A stretch of DNA of 64,000 nucleotides, taken from positions 248,001 through 312,000 of the forward strand of contig NZ_OZ034691.1 of NCBI RefSeq assembly GCF_964026725.1. The letters run 5' to 3'. Below, piece after piece: positions 47,863-57,441 of this stretch (the stretch's first letter is position 1; the number at the start of each line of letters is the position of its first letter). The notes beneath the pieces were generated by a model that was given only the letters and a program-made list of their open reading frames with translations, was not told the origin of the DNA and ran no database searches. The stretch comes from Wolbachia endosymbiont (group B) of Germaria angustata. Lineage in GTDB: Bacteria; Pseudomonadota; Alphaproteobacteria; Rickettsiales; Anaplasmataceae. The translations under genes were made by a program, and so were the position numbers.

Positions 47863-48312
47863 TCAACTAGGTTTATAATCTATCACTACCGTGTTTGCAA
47901 TTTTGTCGTGAAAAGCTTGTTTATGTTCATCACCTACTACACATACTAAAACTAAGATTAGTATAGCTAAGAATAAAATGGGATTACAAAGTGATATGCA
48001 ATAAATTATAAAAAGAGCTATAGTCTTTTTCATTGCTTGCATTGTAGTGATTGACTCAAATGTATCTTTGTCTTTTACACGCATGCTAAATAACAAGTGT
48101 CCTGGAGTGCCGCCAAATTTTACTAGCATGAATATATGAAATATACATGGTATCATTAAAAATAAAGAAAATACAATCGTGGTGATTACAATTATTGCAC
48201 CCATGGTCCCTTGTATTGCGTGTGTAAGTGAGAAACCCACCGCCATTAAACCAAATGGTATTGCGATAAATAAAATATAATCAACTATAAATGCTAGAGT
48301 ACGTCTTGTCAT
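47863..48312 (-). CDS. RDD-family membrane protein, copy 2
   Basis: The N-terminal RRTLAFIVDYILF shows the Arg-Asp-x-x pattern of RDD proteins and FGGTPGHLLFSMRV the second signature. About three to four hydrophobic helices. The tail FHDKIANTVVIDYKPS matches its neighbour at 48362-48838 (FYDKIAKTVVIEYKPS), and both are followed by the same AAGAAAAACATCAACTAGGTTTA, so they are a tandem duplication. Function unknown; some RDD proteins are sodium-proton antiporters. Confidence 0.85.
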   Translation of the reverse strand: MTRRTLAFIVDYILFIAIPFGLMAVGFSLTHAIQGTMGAIIVITTIVFSLFLMIPCIFHIFMLVKFGGTPGHLLFSMRVKDKDTFESITTMQAMKKTIALFIIYCISLCNPILFLAILILVLVCVVGDEHKQAFHDKIANTVVIDYKPS

Positions 48313-48361
48313 CGTTGAGTAGTTTACTTTTTTATCTATGTACTACCTATAAAGAAAAACA

Positions 48362-48838
48362 TCAACTAGGTTTATATTCTATTACTACTGTTTTTGCAAT
48401 CTTATCATAAAACGTTTGTTTGCGTTTATCAAATATTGCTAATACAAAAAGTAAAATTAATATTACAACAGGACACAAGAGACAACATAAGGCAATATAG
48501 TCAAATTGAGAATGTTCAAGGTAATAATAAGACAGCAGCCAAAATGGAAGAAAAATAATCCAAGAATAGTTTCTAAAAAAGCCTCTTATTATTACCTGTT
48601 TTAGAGTAACATTTGTAAATGTATTTACACCTTTTATGTATATTTTTAGCAATAATTTTCCTGGAGTACCACCAAATCTTGTTATCAGTAGTATTTCTAC
48701 TACTATATATAGTATAAGTATAAAGATCTCATATATTGATTCTTTAAATAAAAAAGAAGCGAGTGAATATATGACCGCATCAAGGACGGATGCTACAGTA
48801 CGCTTCATGAAGCCCACATGATTTATTTCAATATTCAT
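48362..48838 (-). CDS. RDD-family membrane protein, copy 1
   Basis: MKRTVASVLDAVIY at the N-terminus, FGGTPGKLLLKIYIKG in the middle and the tail FYDKIAKTVVIEYKPS identify an RDD-family protein, paralogous to the following gene but clearly diverged in the membrane segments. 158 residues. The start at 48838 gives nine residues before the MKRTVAS segment; an ATG at 48808 is an alternative. Divergent from icd with a 144-base AT-rich gap. Confidence 0.85.
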   Translation of the reverse strand: MNIEINHVGFMKRTVASVLDAVIYSLASFLFKESIYEIFILILYIVVEILLITRFGGTPGKLLLKIYIKGVNTFTNVTLKQVIIRGFFRNYSWIIFLPFWLLSYYYLEHSQFDYIALCCLLCPVVILILLFVLAIFDKRKQTFYDKIAKTVVIEYKPS

Positions 48839-48982
48839 AGCCTAATTTATATTTCTAGTATCACTATCTAATATAAAGATGCGTTATTAAATAACCGTAA
48901 CTATACTAATTTGGGTAATATTAGCTACTTGTGTCACTCTATCATTTGAATTAACATTAAGTCATGTGTAATTAGGAAAGTT

Positions 48983-50401
48983 ATGTCAACACCAATCACA
49001 GTTGCGTATGGTGACGGTATCGGACCAGAAATTATGGAAGCGGTGCTGTCGATATTGCGTGAAGCGAAAGCAGAGATCTCAATAGATATTATTGAAATAG
49101 GAGAGCGTGTTTATAGTAAGGAATGGTCTCATGGAATTTCTCCGAGTGGTTGGGAATCTATCGAAAGGACAAAGATATTACTCAAATCTCCAACAACAAC
49201 CCCTCAAGGTAAAGGGCACAAAAGCTTAAACGTTGCGCTCAGAAAGAACTTAGGGCTGTATGCAAATATTAGACCATGCATTTCGTATCACCCTGTTATA
49301 GAAAATAAATTCGATAAATTTGATGTTGTTGTAATACGTGAAAATGAAGAAGACGTTTATACGGGAATAGAGCATAGGCTCACTGGTGATTCTTACCAAT
49401 GCACTAAAATTATTACTAGATCTGGCTCAGAGAAGATATGCAGGTATGCTTTTGAATACGCGAAAAAACACAACAGAAAAAAAGTAACTTGCCTGACTAA
49501 AGACAACATAATGAAAATGACTGACGGCGCTTTTCATGCAGCGTTTGATCGTATTGCAAAAGAATACCCAAATATAAAGATAGAACATTATATAGTTGAT
49601 ATTGGAATGGCAAAAGTTGCTACAGAGCCCGAGAATTTCGATGTTATAGTAACTGAAAATCTATATGGCGACATATTATCAGATATAGTGGCACAAACCT
49701 CAGGTTCTGTAGGGCTTGCAGGAAGTAGCAATATAGGTAATGAATATGCAATGTTTGAAGCAGTGCACGGTTCTGCTCCTGATATTGCAGGAAAAAACAT
49801 GGCTAATCCTTCTGGTCTTTTAAATGCCACAGTACATATGTTGGTCTATATTGGTCAAGTGAGTACTGCAAAACTAATCTATGATGCATGGCTGAAGACT
49901 TTGGAGGATGGAATACACACTGCCGATTTATATAAGAAGAAAAGGAGTAAGCAGAAAGTTGGTACCAAAGAATTTGCAAAAGCTGTTATAGATAATCTAG
50001 GGAAAAAACCCACAACGTTATCTGAGCTTATAATTAGCAGTGATTCGGATAGTAAAATAAATAAAGTACAAGACAATTACGAACAAGATTACAAAGTTAA
50101 AAAGCTAGTGGGTAGTGATATAACGCTTGCCTGGGACAAATCCAACAATTTTGATCAAATAGTTAGGTTATTTGAATCGAGTAATCTGAAAATGATAGCA
50201 ATATACTCAAAAGGACTTGCAATTTGGCCAGGAGGCTCAAAGTCTTCAAGTGACCAAATAACCTGCAGGTTCATTGCAAATAATGAAATTACAAATAGTG
50301 ATGTGAATAACTTGCTAGTCAAATTTGAGGAACATAATTTTGATGTGGTGAGAATGGATAAGTTGTATTTGTATGATGGGAAAGAGGGTTTCTTCTCTTA
50401 G
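48983..50401 (+). CDS. icd: Isocitrate dehydrogenase
   Basis: TCA-cycle enzyme producing 2-oxoglutarate and NAD(P)H. The N-terminus VAYGDGIGPEIMEAV and the signature NLYGDILSDIVAQTSGSVGL are typical of the isocitrate/isopropylmalate family, with LYANIRPC and VIRENEEDVYTGIEH. The core (about 1-335) is followed by a 135-residue C-terminal extension seen in a class of alphaproteobacterial enzymes, making 472 residues. Cofactor choice cannot be read safely. The organism depends on amino acids, so this enzyme is central to energy metabolism. Confidence 0.96.
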   Translation: MSTPITVAYGDGIGPEIMEAVLSILREAKAEISIDIIEIGERVYSKEWSHGISPSGWESIERTKILLKSPTTTPQGKGHKSLNVALRKNLGLYANIRPCISYHPVIENKFDKFDVVVIRENEEDVYTGIEHRLTGDSYQCTKIITRSGSEKICRYAFEYAKKHNRKKVTCLTKDNIMKMTDGAFHAAFDRIAKEYPNIKIEHYIVDIGMAKVATEPENFDVIVTENLYGDILSDIVAQTSGSVGLAGSSNIGNEYAMFEAVHGSAPDIAGKNMANPSGLLNATVHMLVYIGQVSTAKLIYDAWLKTLEDGIHTADLYKKKRSKQKVGTKEFAKAVIDNLGKKPTTLSELIISSDSDSKINKVQDNYEQDYKVKKLVGSDITLAWDKSNNFDQIVRLFESSNLKMIAIYSKGLAIWPGGSKSSSDQITCRFIANNEITNSDVNNLLVKFEEHNFDVVRMDKLYLYDGKEGFFS

Positions 50402-50483
50402 TGGTTGCTTGATATTTTTATGCTTGTGTGAAACATTAAATATATTATACTAATAGTATCATGTATTTATGTGAGGCGTAGTA

Positions 50484-51707
50484 ATGAGTCAACATTTTAA
50501 GTTAACTGGTCAGGGGTTTTATGATAATAATGATCTGTTTAACGTACTAGAGATAAAAGCTGAACAAATTGTAGGTAAGGATTATCAAGCTCTTAGCAAG
50601 TTTCTGAAAAAACAATATAATAAATTGATACTTGTAAACCATCCTGACAAAGGTGGAGACAAAAATAGATTTGATCAGCTTTATAAAGCTGATCAAGGGC
50701 TAAAAAAGTACATTGAACCTTTGGAGTCAGGAAATCCTTGTGTTAAAGTCAGTGTTGGTGCTGAAAGTAATGGACGTTTAACAGCAAGAGAGTTTCACTA
50801 TAGGAGAAAGTTGTTTAACGAGCTAAAAATCAGTGAGGAAGAAGCTGTAGGTAAAGATTTTGATGGGTTGATTGCTATACTAAAAAGAAATGATTGTTCG
50901 TTTGGAGAAGACCTAAAAAGCTATAATGAACTTCAGGCTGAAATAGAGAGGATTTTGCTAAATCAAAATTTAGATAATTTTCAGAAGAGTGTAAAAAGTG
51001 CAAAGTTAATGCAAGAGTTATATCAATATATAGCAAAGCCAAGCATACAATTATTCAATTATATTACTCCTCTAAAAGAAAAGAGAAGCCTAATTGAAGA
51101 AGATAAAAAGACATTAGCATTGAAATTTATAGAGCGCAAAAATGCTCTAATGTTAGTACCAAAAATAAGTCTTCTGCCTTTAGCTCTATTAACTACAATT
51201 ACTATAGGTTGCTATTTTTCATGGTGGATCATAGCATTTAATATCATTATCAATAAGCTCTGTAATTCATTAGTAAATTATTATATGGAGAAGTATAAAA
51301 ACTCAGAAATTTCTACTGATGAATTCATGAGTAAAATGAGCTATATCGAGCTAAGTAGTAAACTTCTTATCAACTATCCTTTAGCTGCTTTTTCTGTTTA
51401 TTTAGTTACAACAAATTTCATTGCTAATGGATTAACTGTTGGTGGAGCTATACTTGGTCCACTATTGTTATTGGCAGTATTAATTGAAATGTTAGCTCCT
51501 GTTTTCTCAAAAGGCTGTGAAATATATGCTGACAAGCACACAAAAGATTTACTAGAAGAGGATCCAAGAGATAGAGTGCAAAAGGAGACTGATCTGTTAG
51601 GACGGTATGATCCACGAAGGCTATTAATGCCGATAATTATGCCTCTTGTTAGAAAGTGTTTGCAGAAGTGGCAAGCGAATTTGCTGAGAGGAATTTTGAT
51701 GAGGTAA
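50484..51707 (+). CDS. J-domain membrane protein with C-terminal frameshift
   Basis: Residues 17-78 form a J domain with the diagnostic HPD at 53-55 (NHPDKGGDKNRFDQLY), so it should stimulate a DnaK-type chaperone. Residues 108-160 look like a second, degenerate copy without HPD (LFNELKISEEEAVGKDFDGL against LFNVLEIKAEQIVGKDYQAL). Two hydrophobic segments lie at about 224-258 and 296-335. The last 18 residues are probably out of frame: inserting one A in the AAA at 51653-51655 gives a longer C-terminus (KVFAEVASEFAERNFDEV and on), 42 codons to a stop at 51782-51784. J-domain membrane proteins may be effectors or local co-chaperones; function unknown. Confidence 0.82.
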   Translation: MSQHFKLTGQGFYDNNDLFNVLEIKAEQIVGKDYQALSKFLKKQYNKLILVNHPDKGGDKNRFDQLYKADQGLKKYIEPLESGNPCVKVSVGAESNGRLTAREFHYRRKLFNELKISEEEAVGKDFDGLIAILKRNDCSFGEDLKSYNELQAEIERILLNQNLDNFQKSVKSAKLMQELYQYIAKPSIQLFNYITPLKEKRSLIEEDKKTLALKFIERKNALMLVPKISLLPLALLTTITIGCYFSWWIIAFNIIINKLCNSLVNYYMEKYKNSEISTDEFMSKMSYIELSSKLLINYPLAAFSVYLVTTNFIANGLTVGGAILGPLLLLAVLIEMLAPVFSKGCEIYADKHTKDLLEEDPRDRVQKETDLLGRYDPRRLLMPIIMPLVRKCLQKWQANLLRGILMR

Positions 51708-51805
51708 ACACTAATGTGTCTGATGTCAAAGCTGAGCAGCAATTTGAACCTCAAGGAATTGGATTTACACAGCAAACAGTGTAGTATAAGTTTTTAGCTC
51801 TATGC

Positions 51806-52480
51806 ATGGACTCAAAAAAAGTAGAATTGATATTTGAAAAGTTTCAACAATCAAATCCTGTACCAAAAATAGAGCTGAATTATACCAATCATTTTACGTT
51901 ATTAGTTGCGATAGTTCTATCAGCGCGAACAACTGATATAAGCGTTAATAAAATTACAAAGGAGCTGTTTAGTATCACTGATACTCCAGAAAAAATGCTG
52001 AATCTTGGGCAAAGTGAGCTGAGAAAATACATAAGCAGTATTGGTTTATATAATTCCAAAGCAAAAAATATAATCGGGCTCAGCAAAATATTGATTGAGA
52101 GGTACAATAGCAAAGTGCCTACTAATTTCGATGATTTGGTATCTTTACCAGGGGTTGGGAGAAAGAGCGCTAATGTGTTCTTAAATTCAGGGCTTGGTAT
52201 TCCAACATTGGCAATTGATACTCATGTTTTTAGAGTAAGCAATAGAGTTGGGCTTGTGAAAGAAAAAGATATATTTAAAACAGAGCAATCTCTTTTAAAT
52301 GTGGTTCCAAAAAAATACCTGCTTTATGCTCATCATTGGCTAGTTTTACACGGTAGATACATTTGCAAGGCACAAAAACCTTTGTGTGAAGCGTGCACAA
52401 TTCATGATTTATGTGAGTTTGAATGCAAGAGGTTAGCACAACACTTCGATATTTCTTGCTTTTATCATCCAAGTAGCTGA
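51806..52480 (+). CDS. nth: Endonuclease III
   Basis: DNA glycosylase and AP lyase for oxidised pyrimidines. Helix-hairpin-helix LPGVGRKSANVFLN carries the catalytic Lys, and the Asp follows in LAIDTHVFRVSNR. The [4Fe-4S] ligands are in CKAQKPLCEACTIHDLC (C-x6-C-x2-C-x5-C). Length 224 is slightly above E. coli (211). Start at ATG 51806, 22 bases after the end of the extended J-protein frame. Confidence 0.96.
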   Translation: MDSKKVELIFEKFQQSNPVPKIELNYTNHFTLLVAIVLSARTTDISVNKITKELFSITDTPEKMLNLGQSELRKYISSIGLYNSKAKNIIGLSKILIERYNSKVPTNFDDLVSLPGVGRKSANVFLNSGLGIPTLAIDTHVFRVSNRVGLVKEKDIFKTEQSLLNVVPKKYLLYAHHWLVLHGRYICKAQKPLCEACTIHDLCEFECKRLAQHFDISCFYHPSS

Positions 52481-52483
52481 TCT

Positions 52484-52519
52484 CTATGATGGTGTCAACC
52501 GAGTAGCTGACACTGGGAT
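52484..52519. repeat. Left part of a palindromic repeat interrupted by an IS
   Basis: ATGGTGTCAACCGAGTAGCT and GACACTGGGAT resemble the left half of the copies at 11158, 55581 and 61849. The IS end begins directly after, and CACTGGAATCCAGTC, a right-half-like piece, follows the other IS end at 53553. Confidence 0.5.
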
Positions 52520-53552
52520 GGCTTTGTTGCATCGCTTATCGGATAGTGGGTAAAGGATAATAAATTCATGAAACTACCTCAAACTTAGCCATGCCAATAT
52601 CAGTAAATTTATTGAGTAAGTAACATTTTATTAGCAACTCTTTTTCTCGATTTACTTCAGATCTATTTCTAAAACTAAACCCAAATATTTGCTTTAATCT
52701 TGAAAAAAATCCTTCAATATATGACCTTTTTCCATAAACTGCTTCCTTCTTCCACTCTTTCACACCGTCTTTACCACATAATCTAATGGCAGCATTCCTT
52801 TCAGCCATATAATCCAATTTTGTATGCTCCGCTGCACGATTTTTCGGTAAAATTTTTGTCTTTATATCATATTTTTTGCACAATTTATAAAGCTTGATAG
52901 GCTCTGTCTGCATATAATGCTTTTATAGCATGCTGAAAGCTGAGCAAGTCGCAAGCACCATAATGGTCGGAGTAGGCACCATTGCTATATTGTGCAGCTA
53001 TAGCTTTTTTACTATTTATACTCAATATTACGTGTAGCTTTCTTACCTGTTTATAACTGCGATACTTCGCTATTTTCCTTACTGTTACCAGGTGTATTAT
53101 CTGATACTTGTACTGTCTATGGCAATTTCAATATCTTCCATATTGTTTTTATCAACTCTGCAATCATTGATCTTAATATTGAAACCTTCTTGAAGCCTGC
53201 GAATAGCTAATGACTGCTAACTACTTGCTGCAAATATCCTTTTATAAACCCTACCGTTTGTCTTAAGCCAATTCTAAAGAGACTAGCGACTATATGCACT
53301 AAAATCACAACTTTATTACTATAAATATAATTTCCACCTCGCATTTTGGGGCTATTTTCGTACCAATTTTCTATTGCCTCATTAATAAAATGAAAAATAT
53401 TTCCTCTTTCTTGCAGAAATCTGTTATATCCATGGCAGTTACTGACCTTCATTTTAGTTGGCATATTTTTCTTTCGTAGGTTAAATGCCTGTTTTATAGT
53501 GAATTTCGTCAGTAACTTCCAGTTCTTTTTATCTGAGCTATGCAACAAAGCC
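52520..53552 (-). mobile_element. Decayed IS4/IS5-superfamily insertion sequence
   Basis: Terminal inverted repeats GGCTTTGTTGCATCGC (52520-52535) and GCTATGCAACAAAGCC (53537-53552) differ at one position and bound 1033 bases. The minus strand encodes a DDE transposase in broken frames: about 53581-53207 holds the N-terminus (GGNYIYSNKVVILVHIVASL, FRIGLRQTVGF), 53206-52914 the IAIDSTSI region with the first Asp and YADRA-like second, and 52913-52566 the C-terminus (YGKRSYIEGFFSRLKQIFGF, KELLIKCYLLNKFTDIGMAK). At least three frameshifts or stops. Not able to move on its own. Inserted within a palindromic repeat. The 53207-53581 frame crosses the right end, so its first residues are not transposase. 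Confidence 0.82.
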
Positions 53553-53648
53553 CACTGGAATCCAGTCTTTCTTACCAACAAAAACTTAGAATAACTTTTG
53601 TTCTTAAAAAATTTCTAGATTCCAGACTCATGTTTCAATGTTAAACAA

Positions 53649-53713
53649 GGTACAATAGAATTGAGTAGGGTAATTTCTAGGGAATTATTATATTCTAGAA
53701 AAAGTAAAATGTC
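53649..53713. repeat. Dispersed repeat, copy B
   Basis: Diverged copy of the stretch at 24790-24848; see that entry. It lies in a gene-free 387-base gap (53553-53939) that also has the right half of a palindromic repeat and a lone IS end. Confidence 0.45.
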
Positions 53714-53890
53714 ATCCAGATAGACTAATATACAAGGTAAGCTGAATGTCTATAAGGAAAAACAGCAAGGCTTTTAGGATTTGCTATAAATCGCATCAGG
53801 AGCTCAAGAGTACAGCTTACAATTACAGATAGGTATAGTTGAGTTTAAAGTAACTACATCAATTTACTACAATTTTCAAACCTATAAGCT

Positions 53891-53906
53891 GCTATGCAAC
53901 AAAGCC
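53891..53906. repeat. Solitary IS terminal repeat
   Basis: GCTATGCAACAAAGCC is identical to the right end of the IS at 53537-53552 and stands alone 354 bases further on. It marks a second, mostly deleted copy of the same element or an older insertion boundary. Confidence 0.6.
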
Positions 53907-53939
53907 CTGTGTGGGTATAATTTTGACAGGATACAAAGC

Positions 53940-55460
53940 TTAATGGAGAAAGTTACGAACATAAGTGAAAAACATGGCAATTTTATTCTCATTTGCAGCT
54001 GCTATCACGTCTTGATCTTTCAATGAGCCACCTGGCTGAATTATAGCTGTAATTCCATGCTTTGCACTCTCTACTATACTATCTGGAAATGGAAAAAATG
54101 CATCTGAAGCAAGCGCTGCGCCTTTACATTTTTCACCTGCTTTTTTTACTGCAATATTCACACTATCTATTCTGCTTGTTTGTCCTGCACCGATGCCAAT
54201 AGCACAACCGTCTTTTGCTATCACTATTGCGTTGGATTTCACATGTTTACATATTTTCCAAGCAAAAATAAGATCTTCCTTCTCTTTTTTTGTTGTAGTG
54301 CATTCTGTCACTCGGTTTATTTCTTCTACTTTTACTGTATGGTTATTATTTTCTTGCACTAAGAACCCGCCAACAACATTTTTGATTTGATATTTTGCAT
54401 TTTGCTGAAGAGATTGATGAATAATCACTCTTAAATTTTTCTTTTTTTGTAAAATTTTTAGCGCCTCATTGTTTACCGATGGTGCTATCACCACTTCCAA
54501 AAATATCTCGTTTAATTTCTCTGCTAGCTTTAAATCTATCTCCCGATTGAAAGCAACTATTCCACCAAAACTGCTTATTTCATCACATGATAGAGCTTTT
54601 TCATATGCTTTTAAAGCACTATCACTAACAGCAGCGCCACATGGATTATTGTGCTTTATTATCACTGCTGCAGGTTCTTGAAACTCAGAAATTATGTTAA
54701 GTGCAGACTCTATGTCGACTATATTATTATAGCTCAACTCTTTTCCATGTATTTTCTCCAGTGGATACTTGCTAAATTGATTGCTATAAAATGCAGCTTT
54801 TTGATGAGGATTTTCACCATACCTGAGTCCTTGTGCTTTACATCCATATAAAGTAAAAAACTCTGGTAACTCATTGCTTTTACCCTGTGATAAAAACCAA
54901 TTGTAAATATTAGAATCATACTGTGCAGTCAGAGCAAATGCTTTAGTTGCTAGATGTTTTCTATATTCTAATGTTGTCTGATTGTTATTTTTGATCATCT
55001 CAGCTTTCAGTGTTTCGTAATCTTGAATGCTAGAAATCACTGAAGTGAAATGAAAGTTTTTTGCTGTAGCTCTAATTAATGCTACTCCACCTATATCTAT
55101 TTGTTCTATGATTTGCTTCTCACTTGAGTTGCTATTAACCGTTTTCCAAAATGGATATAAGTTAGTTATAAGCAGATCTATCGGCTTAATTTCTAGATTC
55201 TGCATTTCCTTTTCGTGCCTTTTTCGATCACAGAGTATTCCTCCATGAATTTTAGGATGTAAAGTTTTCACTCTGCCATCTAGTATTTCTGGAAATTGTG
55301 TGTAATCTGAAACTTCTTGCGTTTTTATTCCCGCACCTGATAGCACTTTATAAGTATTCCCTGTTGAGAGAATTTCTATTTGTTGCTGCATCAAAAACGA
55401 TGCAAGTTCAATTATATTTGTCTTATCGTATACTGATATTAAAGCTCTTTTAATTTTCAT
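53940..55460 (-). CDS. purH: Bifunctional AICAR transformylase / IMP cyclohydrolase
   Basis: Last two steps of de novo IMP synthesis. The N-terminal cyclohydrolase (about 1-190) begins IKRALISVYDKTNIIELASF and has GRVKTLHPKIHGGIL and ITNLYPF. The transformylase half has LRYGENPHQKAAFY, IIKHNNPCGAA with the catalytic Lys-His, and GQTSRIDSV and SDAFFPFPDS. Length 506 is normal. Works with purD in the same window. Confidence 0.98.
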   Translation of the reverse strand: MKIKRALISVYDKTNIIELASFLMQQQIEILSTGNTYKVLSGAGIKTQEVSDYTQFPEILDGRVKTLHPKIHGGILCDRKRHEKEMQNLEIKPIDLLITNLYPFWKTVNSNSSEKQIIEQIDIGGVALIRATAKNFHFTSVISSIQDYETLKAEMIKNNNQTTLEYRKHLATKAFALTAQYDSNIYNWFLSQGKSNELPEFFTLYGCKAQGLRYGENPHQKAAFYSNQFSKYPLEKIHGKELSYNNIVDIESALNIISEFQEPAAVIIKHNNPCGAAVSDSALKAYEKALSCDEISSFGGIVAFNREIDLKLAEKLNEIFLEVVIAPSVNNEALKILQKKKNLRVIIHQSLQQNAKYQIKNVVGGFLVQENNNHTVKVEEINRVTECTTTKKEKEDLIFAWKICKHVKSNAIVIAKDGCAIGIGAGQTSRIDSVNIAVKKAGEKCKGAALASDAFFPFPDSIVESAKHGITAIIQPGGSLKDQDVIAAANENKIAMFFTYVRNFLH

Positions 55461-55545
55461 ATGGAAGGTTTCTTAAGATTATATCTAAGAAAAGAAAATT
55501 TGTCTATATATAGCTACTACGTCATACCGCCACGTTATCCACAAC

Positions 55546-55732
55546 TGTACGAACATTGTGATACAAGAGACCAAGAAAGATGTCATCCCAGTGCCCAGAC
55601 ACTGGGATCCAGAAAACTTCACTTTAAATGAACACACCAGGTGGCTGTACAATAGAAACTGGATTCCAGTGTCAAGCACTGGAATGACACCATCTACTAC
55701 TCAAATTGCCTGCAAATTGCAATGTTCGTACA
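55546..55732. repeat. Palindromic repeat element, copy 2, with outer inverted repeats
   Basis: The core has TGTCATCCCAGTG from 55581 facing CACTGGGATCCAG, and CTGGATTCCAGTGTCAAGCA then CTGGAATGACACC (55658-55691). Outside it TGTACGAACATTG (55546-55558) is the exact reverse complement of CAATGTTCGTACA (55720-55732). The whole 187-base unit is a nested inverted repeat, like a miniature mobile element. The gap 55461-55830 has no gene. Confidence 0.75.
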
Positions 55733-55830
55733 CCAAAACGCGGTATCTTGTTGTAGATTCTGCTAACAAGCAGCGGAATACCAAATTGTAGAAGTTGCTT
55801 TAGCTCTTCTCACCCTCCCTTCAAAGTAGT

Positions 55831-56730
55831 CTATTCTATAAATTTTTTTGTTAAACTTGATTTTAAGCCACGAACAAAATCTTTAATATCGCAAGGATTT
55901 CTTCCTTCCATTTGTACAACTTTAGGAATTAAAGTACCACCTTTTAAACTTATATGCATATTATCATTAATGATTTCACCTTGTCCTGAAGTGAAGGCTT
56001 CAAATTCAGCATCAAGTATCTTGATACGTTTATTCTCTACCTTAATGAATGCTTTTGGATAAAATGCTTTAACCTTTCTATAAGCAATTTCACAGGCGTC
56101 ACTTGCGTAAATTTTATAGTCTTTTACTTTGTCAGCATAGCACGCATCGTTATCGCTCTGTTTTAAGGGAACTTGCTTTTCAATTTCGTTTAGTACTTTC
56201 AGCAGTAAATCACTACCTAATTCAGACAATTTATCATACAACGTCTTATAATTATCGCTTTTTTCAATAAGAAATTTTTTCTGTTTTAAAATAGGGCCAG
56301 AATCTAATCCTTCATCTAGCTGCATAATGCTAACTCCGGTTTCTTGATCTCCGGCTAAAATTGTGTGCTGTATCGGAGCTGCACCGCGCCACCTAGGCAG
56401 CAATGATGGATGAATATTAATACAACCATATTTGGGAATATTTAAAATTTCTTTTGGAAGTATCAATCCATACGCAGCAACAACTGCAACGTCTGGCTTA
56501 AAATTTCCAAACTTTTCTTGCTCTATCGAAGATTTTAAAGAGGTAGGAGTACATACCTCTATATCACTTTTTTCAGCAACGATGTGTACTGGCGATTTTG
56601 TTAACCTCTGCCCACGTCCAGAAGGTTTTGGAGCTTTGGTATATACTGCTACTATTTCACTCTGTAATTTCAATAGTAAGTTTAACGCACCAACAGCAAA
56701 CCCCGGTGACCCCATGAAAATAATTCTCAT
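55831..56730 (-). CDS. fmt: Methionyl-tRNA formyltransferase
   Basis: Formylates Met-tRNAi with 10-formyl-THF for bacterial initiation. The N-terminal [15 protein letters not shown], the formyl-transferase core [20 protein letters not shown] with catalytic Asn and His, and [18 protein letters not shown] are present. The C-terminal tRNA-binding domain is complete. Length 299 is normal. rplT and rpmI are upstream on the same strand, and fmt starts 19 bases after rplT. Confidence 0.97.
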   Translation of the reverse strand: MRIIFMGSPGFAVGALNLLLKLQSEIVAVYTKAPKPSGRGQRLTKSPVHIVAEKSDIEVCTPTSLKSSIEQEKFGNFKPDVAVVAAYGLILPKEILNIPKYGCINIHPSLLPRWRGAAPIQHTILAGDQETGVSIMQLDEGLDSGPILKQKKFLIEKSDNYKTLYDKLSELGSDLLLKVLNEIEKQVPLKQSDNDACYADKVKDYKIYASDACEIAYRKVKAFYPKAFIKVENKRIKILDAEFEAFTSGQGEIINDNMHISLKGGTLIPKVVQMEGRNPCDIKDFVRGLKSSLTKKFIE

Positions 56731-56749
56731 GTTTTTAGGTGTGTTTGCT

Positions 56750-57115
56750 TTAGGAATTTTCTGCTAACTTACTATTTACAGTTTCTATTAATTTAGCAAA
56801 ATCATCCTTATGATTAACAGCCATCTCAGCAAGAATTTTTCTATTCAAATCAACTCCAACAAGTTTAAGACCATGCATAAACCTACCATAAGTAAGTCCA
56901 TGTTCTCTTGCCGCTGCATTAATACGTATTATCCACAAACCACGAAAATCACGCTTGCGATTTCTTCTGTCTCTATAAGCATACTGTAGTGCTTTTTCAA
57001 CCCTTTGTAATGCAATTCTATAACAATTCTTTGCCCGTCCTCTATAACCCTTTGCTAATTTTAATACCTTTTTATGACGAGCATGAGTAGCGACTCCACG
57101 CTTTATCCGAGCCAT
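56750..57115 (-). CDS. rplT: 50S ribosomal protein L20
   Basis: Early-assembly protein of the large subunit. The N-terminus [20 protein letters not shown] and [13 protein letters not shown] and the C-terminal [20 protein letters not shown] identify L20. Length 121 is normal. 21 bases after rpmI; infC, which normally leads this operon, is not adjacent. Confidence 0.98.
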   Translation of the reverse strand: MARIKRGVATHARHKKVLKLAKGYRGRAKNCYRIALQRVEKALQYAYRDRRNRKRDFRGLWIIRINAAAREHGLTYGRFMHGLKLVGVDLNRKILAEMAVNHKDDFAKLIETVNSKLAENS

Positions 57116-57136
57116 TTTTATCTTACCTCCATTTTA

Positions 57137-57343
57137 TTAAATACCATAAGGCATATAAAGTTTAACTATACGCGAGTCAGATTTATTGAGAATCGTTGTA
57201 CCGCGTTGATTACGAATATTAGATTTACTTCTCTTTACCATGCCATGTCTCTTACCTGACTGAGTAGAGATGACTTTACCCTTAGCTGTAAGGTGAAAGC
57301 GCTTTTTGACAGAAGATTTGGTTTTTAATTTTATTTTCGTCAT
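57137..57343 (-). CDS. rpmI: 50S ribosomal protein L35
   Basis: Small basic subunit protein of 68 residues: [20 protein letters not shown] at the start and [20 protein letters not shown] in the middle are typical. It leads the rpmI-rplT-fmt cluster. The 98-base gap before it shows no infC. Confidence 0.97.
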   Translation of the reverse strand: MTKIKLKTKSSVKKRFHLTAKGKVISTQSGKRHGMVKRSKSNIRNQRGTTILNKSDSRIVKLYMPYGI

Positions 57344-57441
57344 ATTCTAAACAAATTTACAAACACCACTATTTAATTCTTTATTAGTAATTAAGTATGA
57401 GTATAGATAATTTTATTAAAGAATCAAATTAAAATTGTATT

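Noticed and set aside
55485-55791. Short frames over the palindromic element upstream of purH
   Set aside because: The translated sequence is only the repeat; such frames appear wherever the element occurs.
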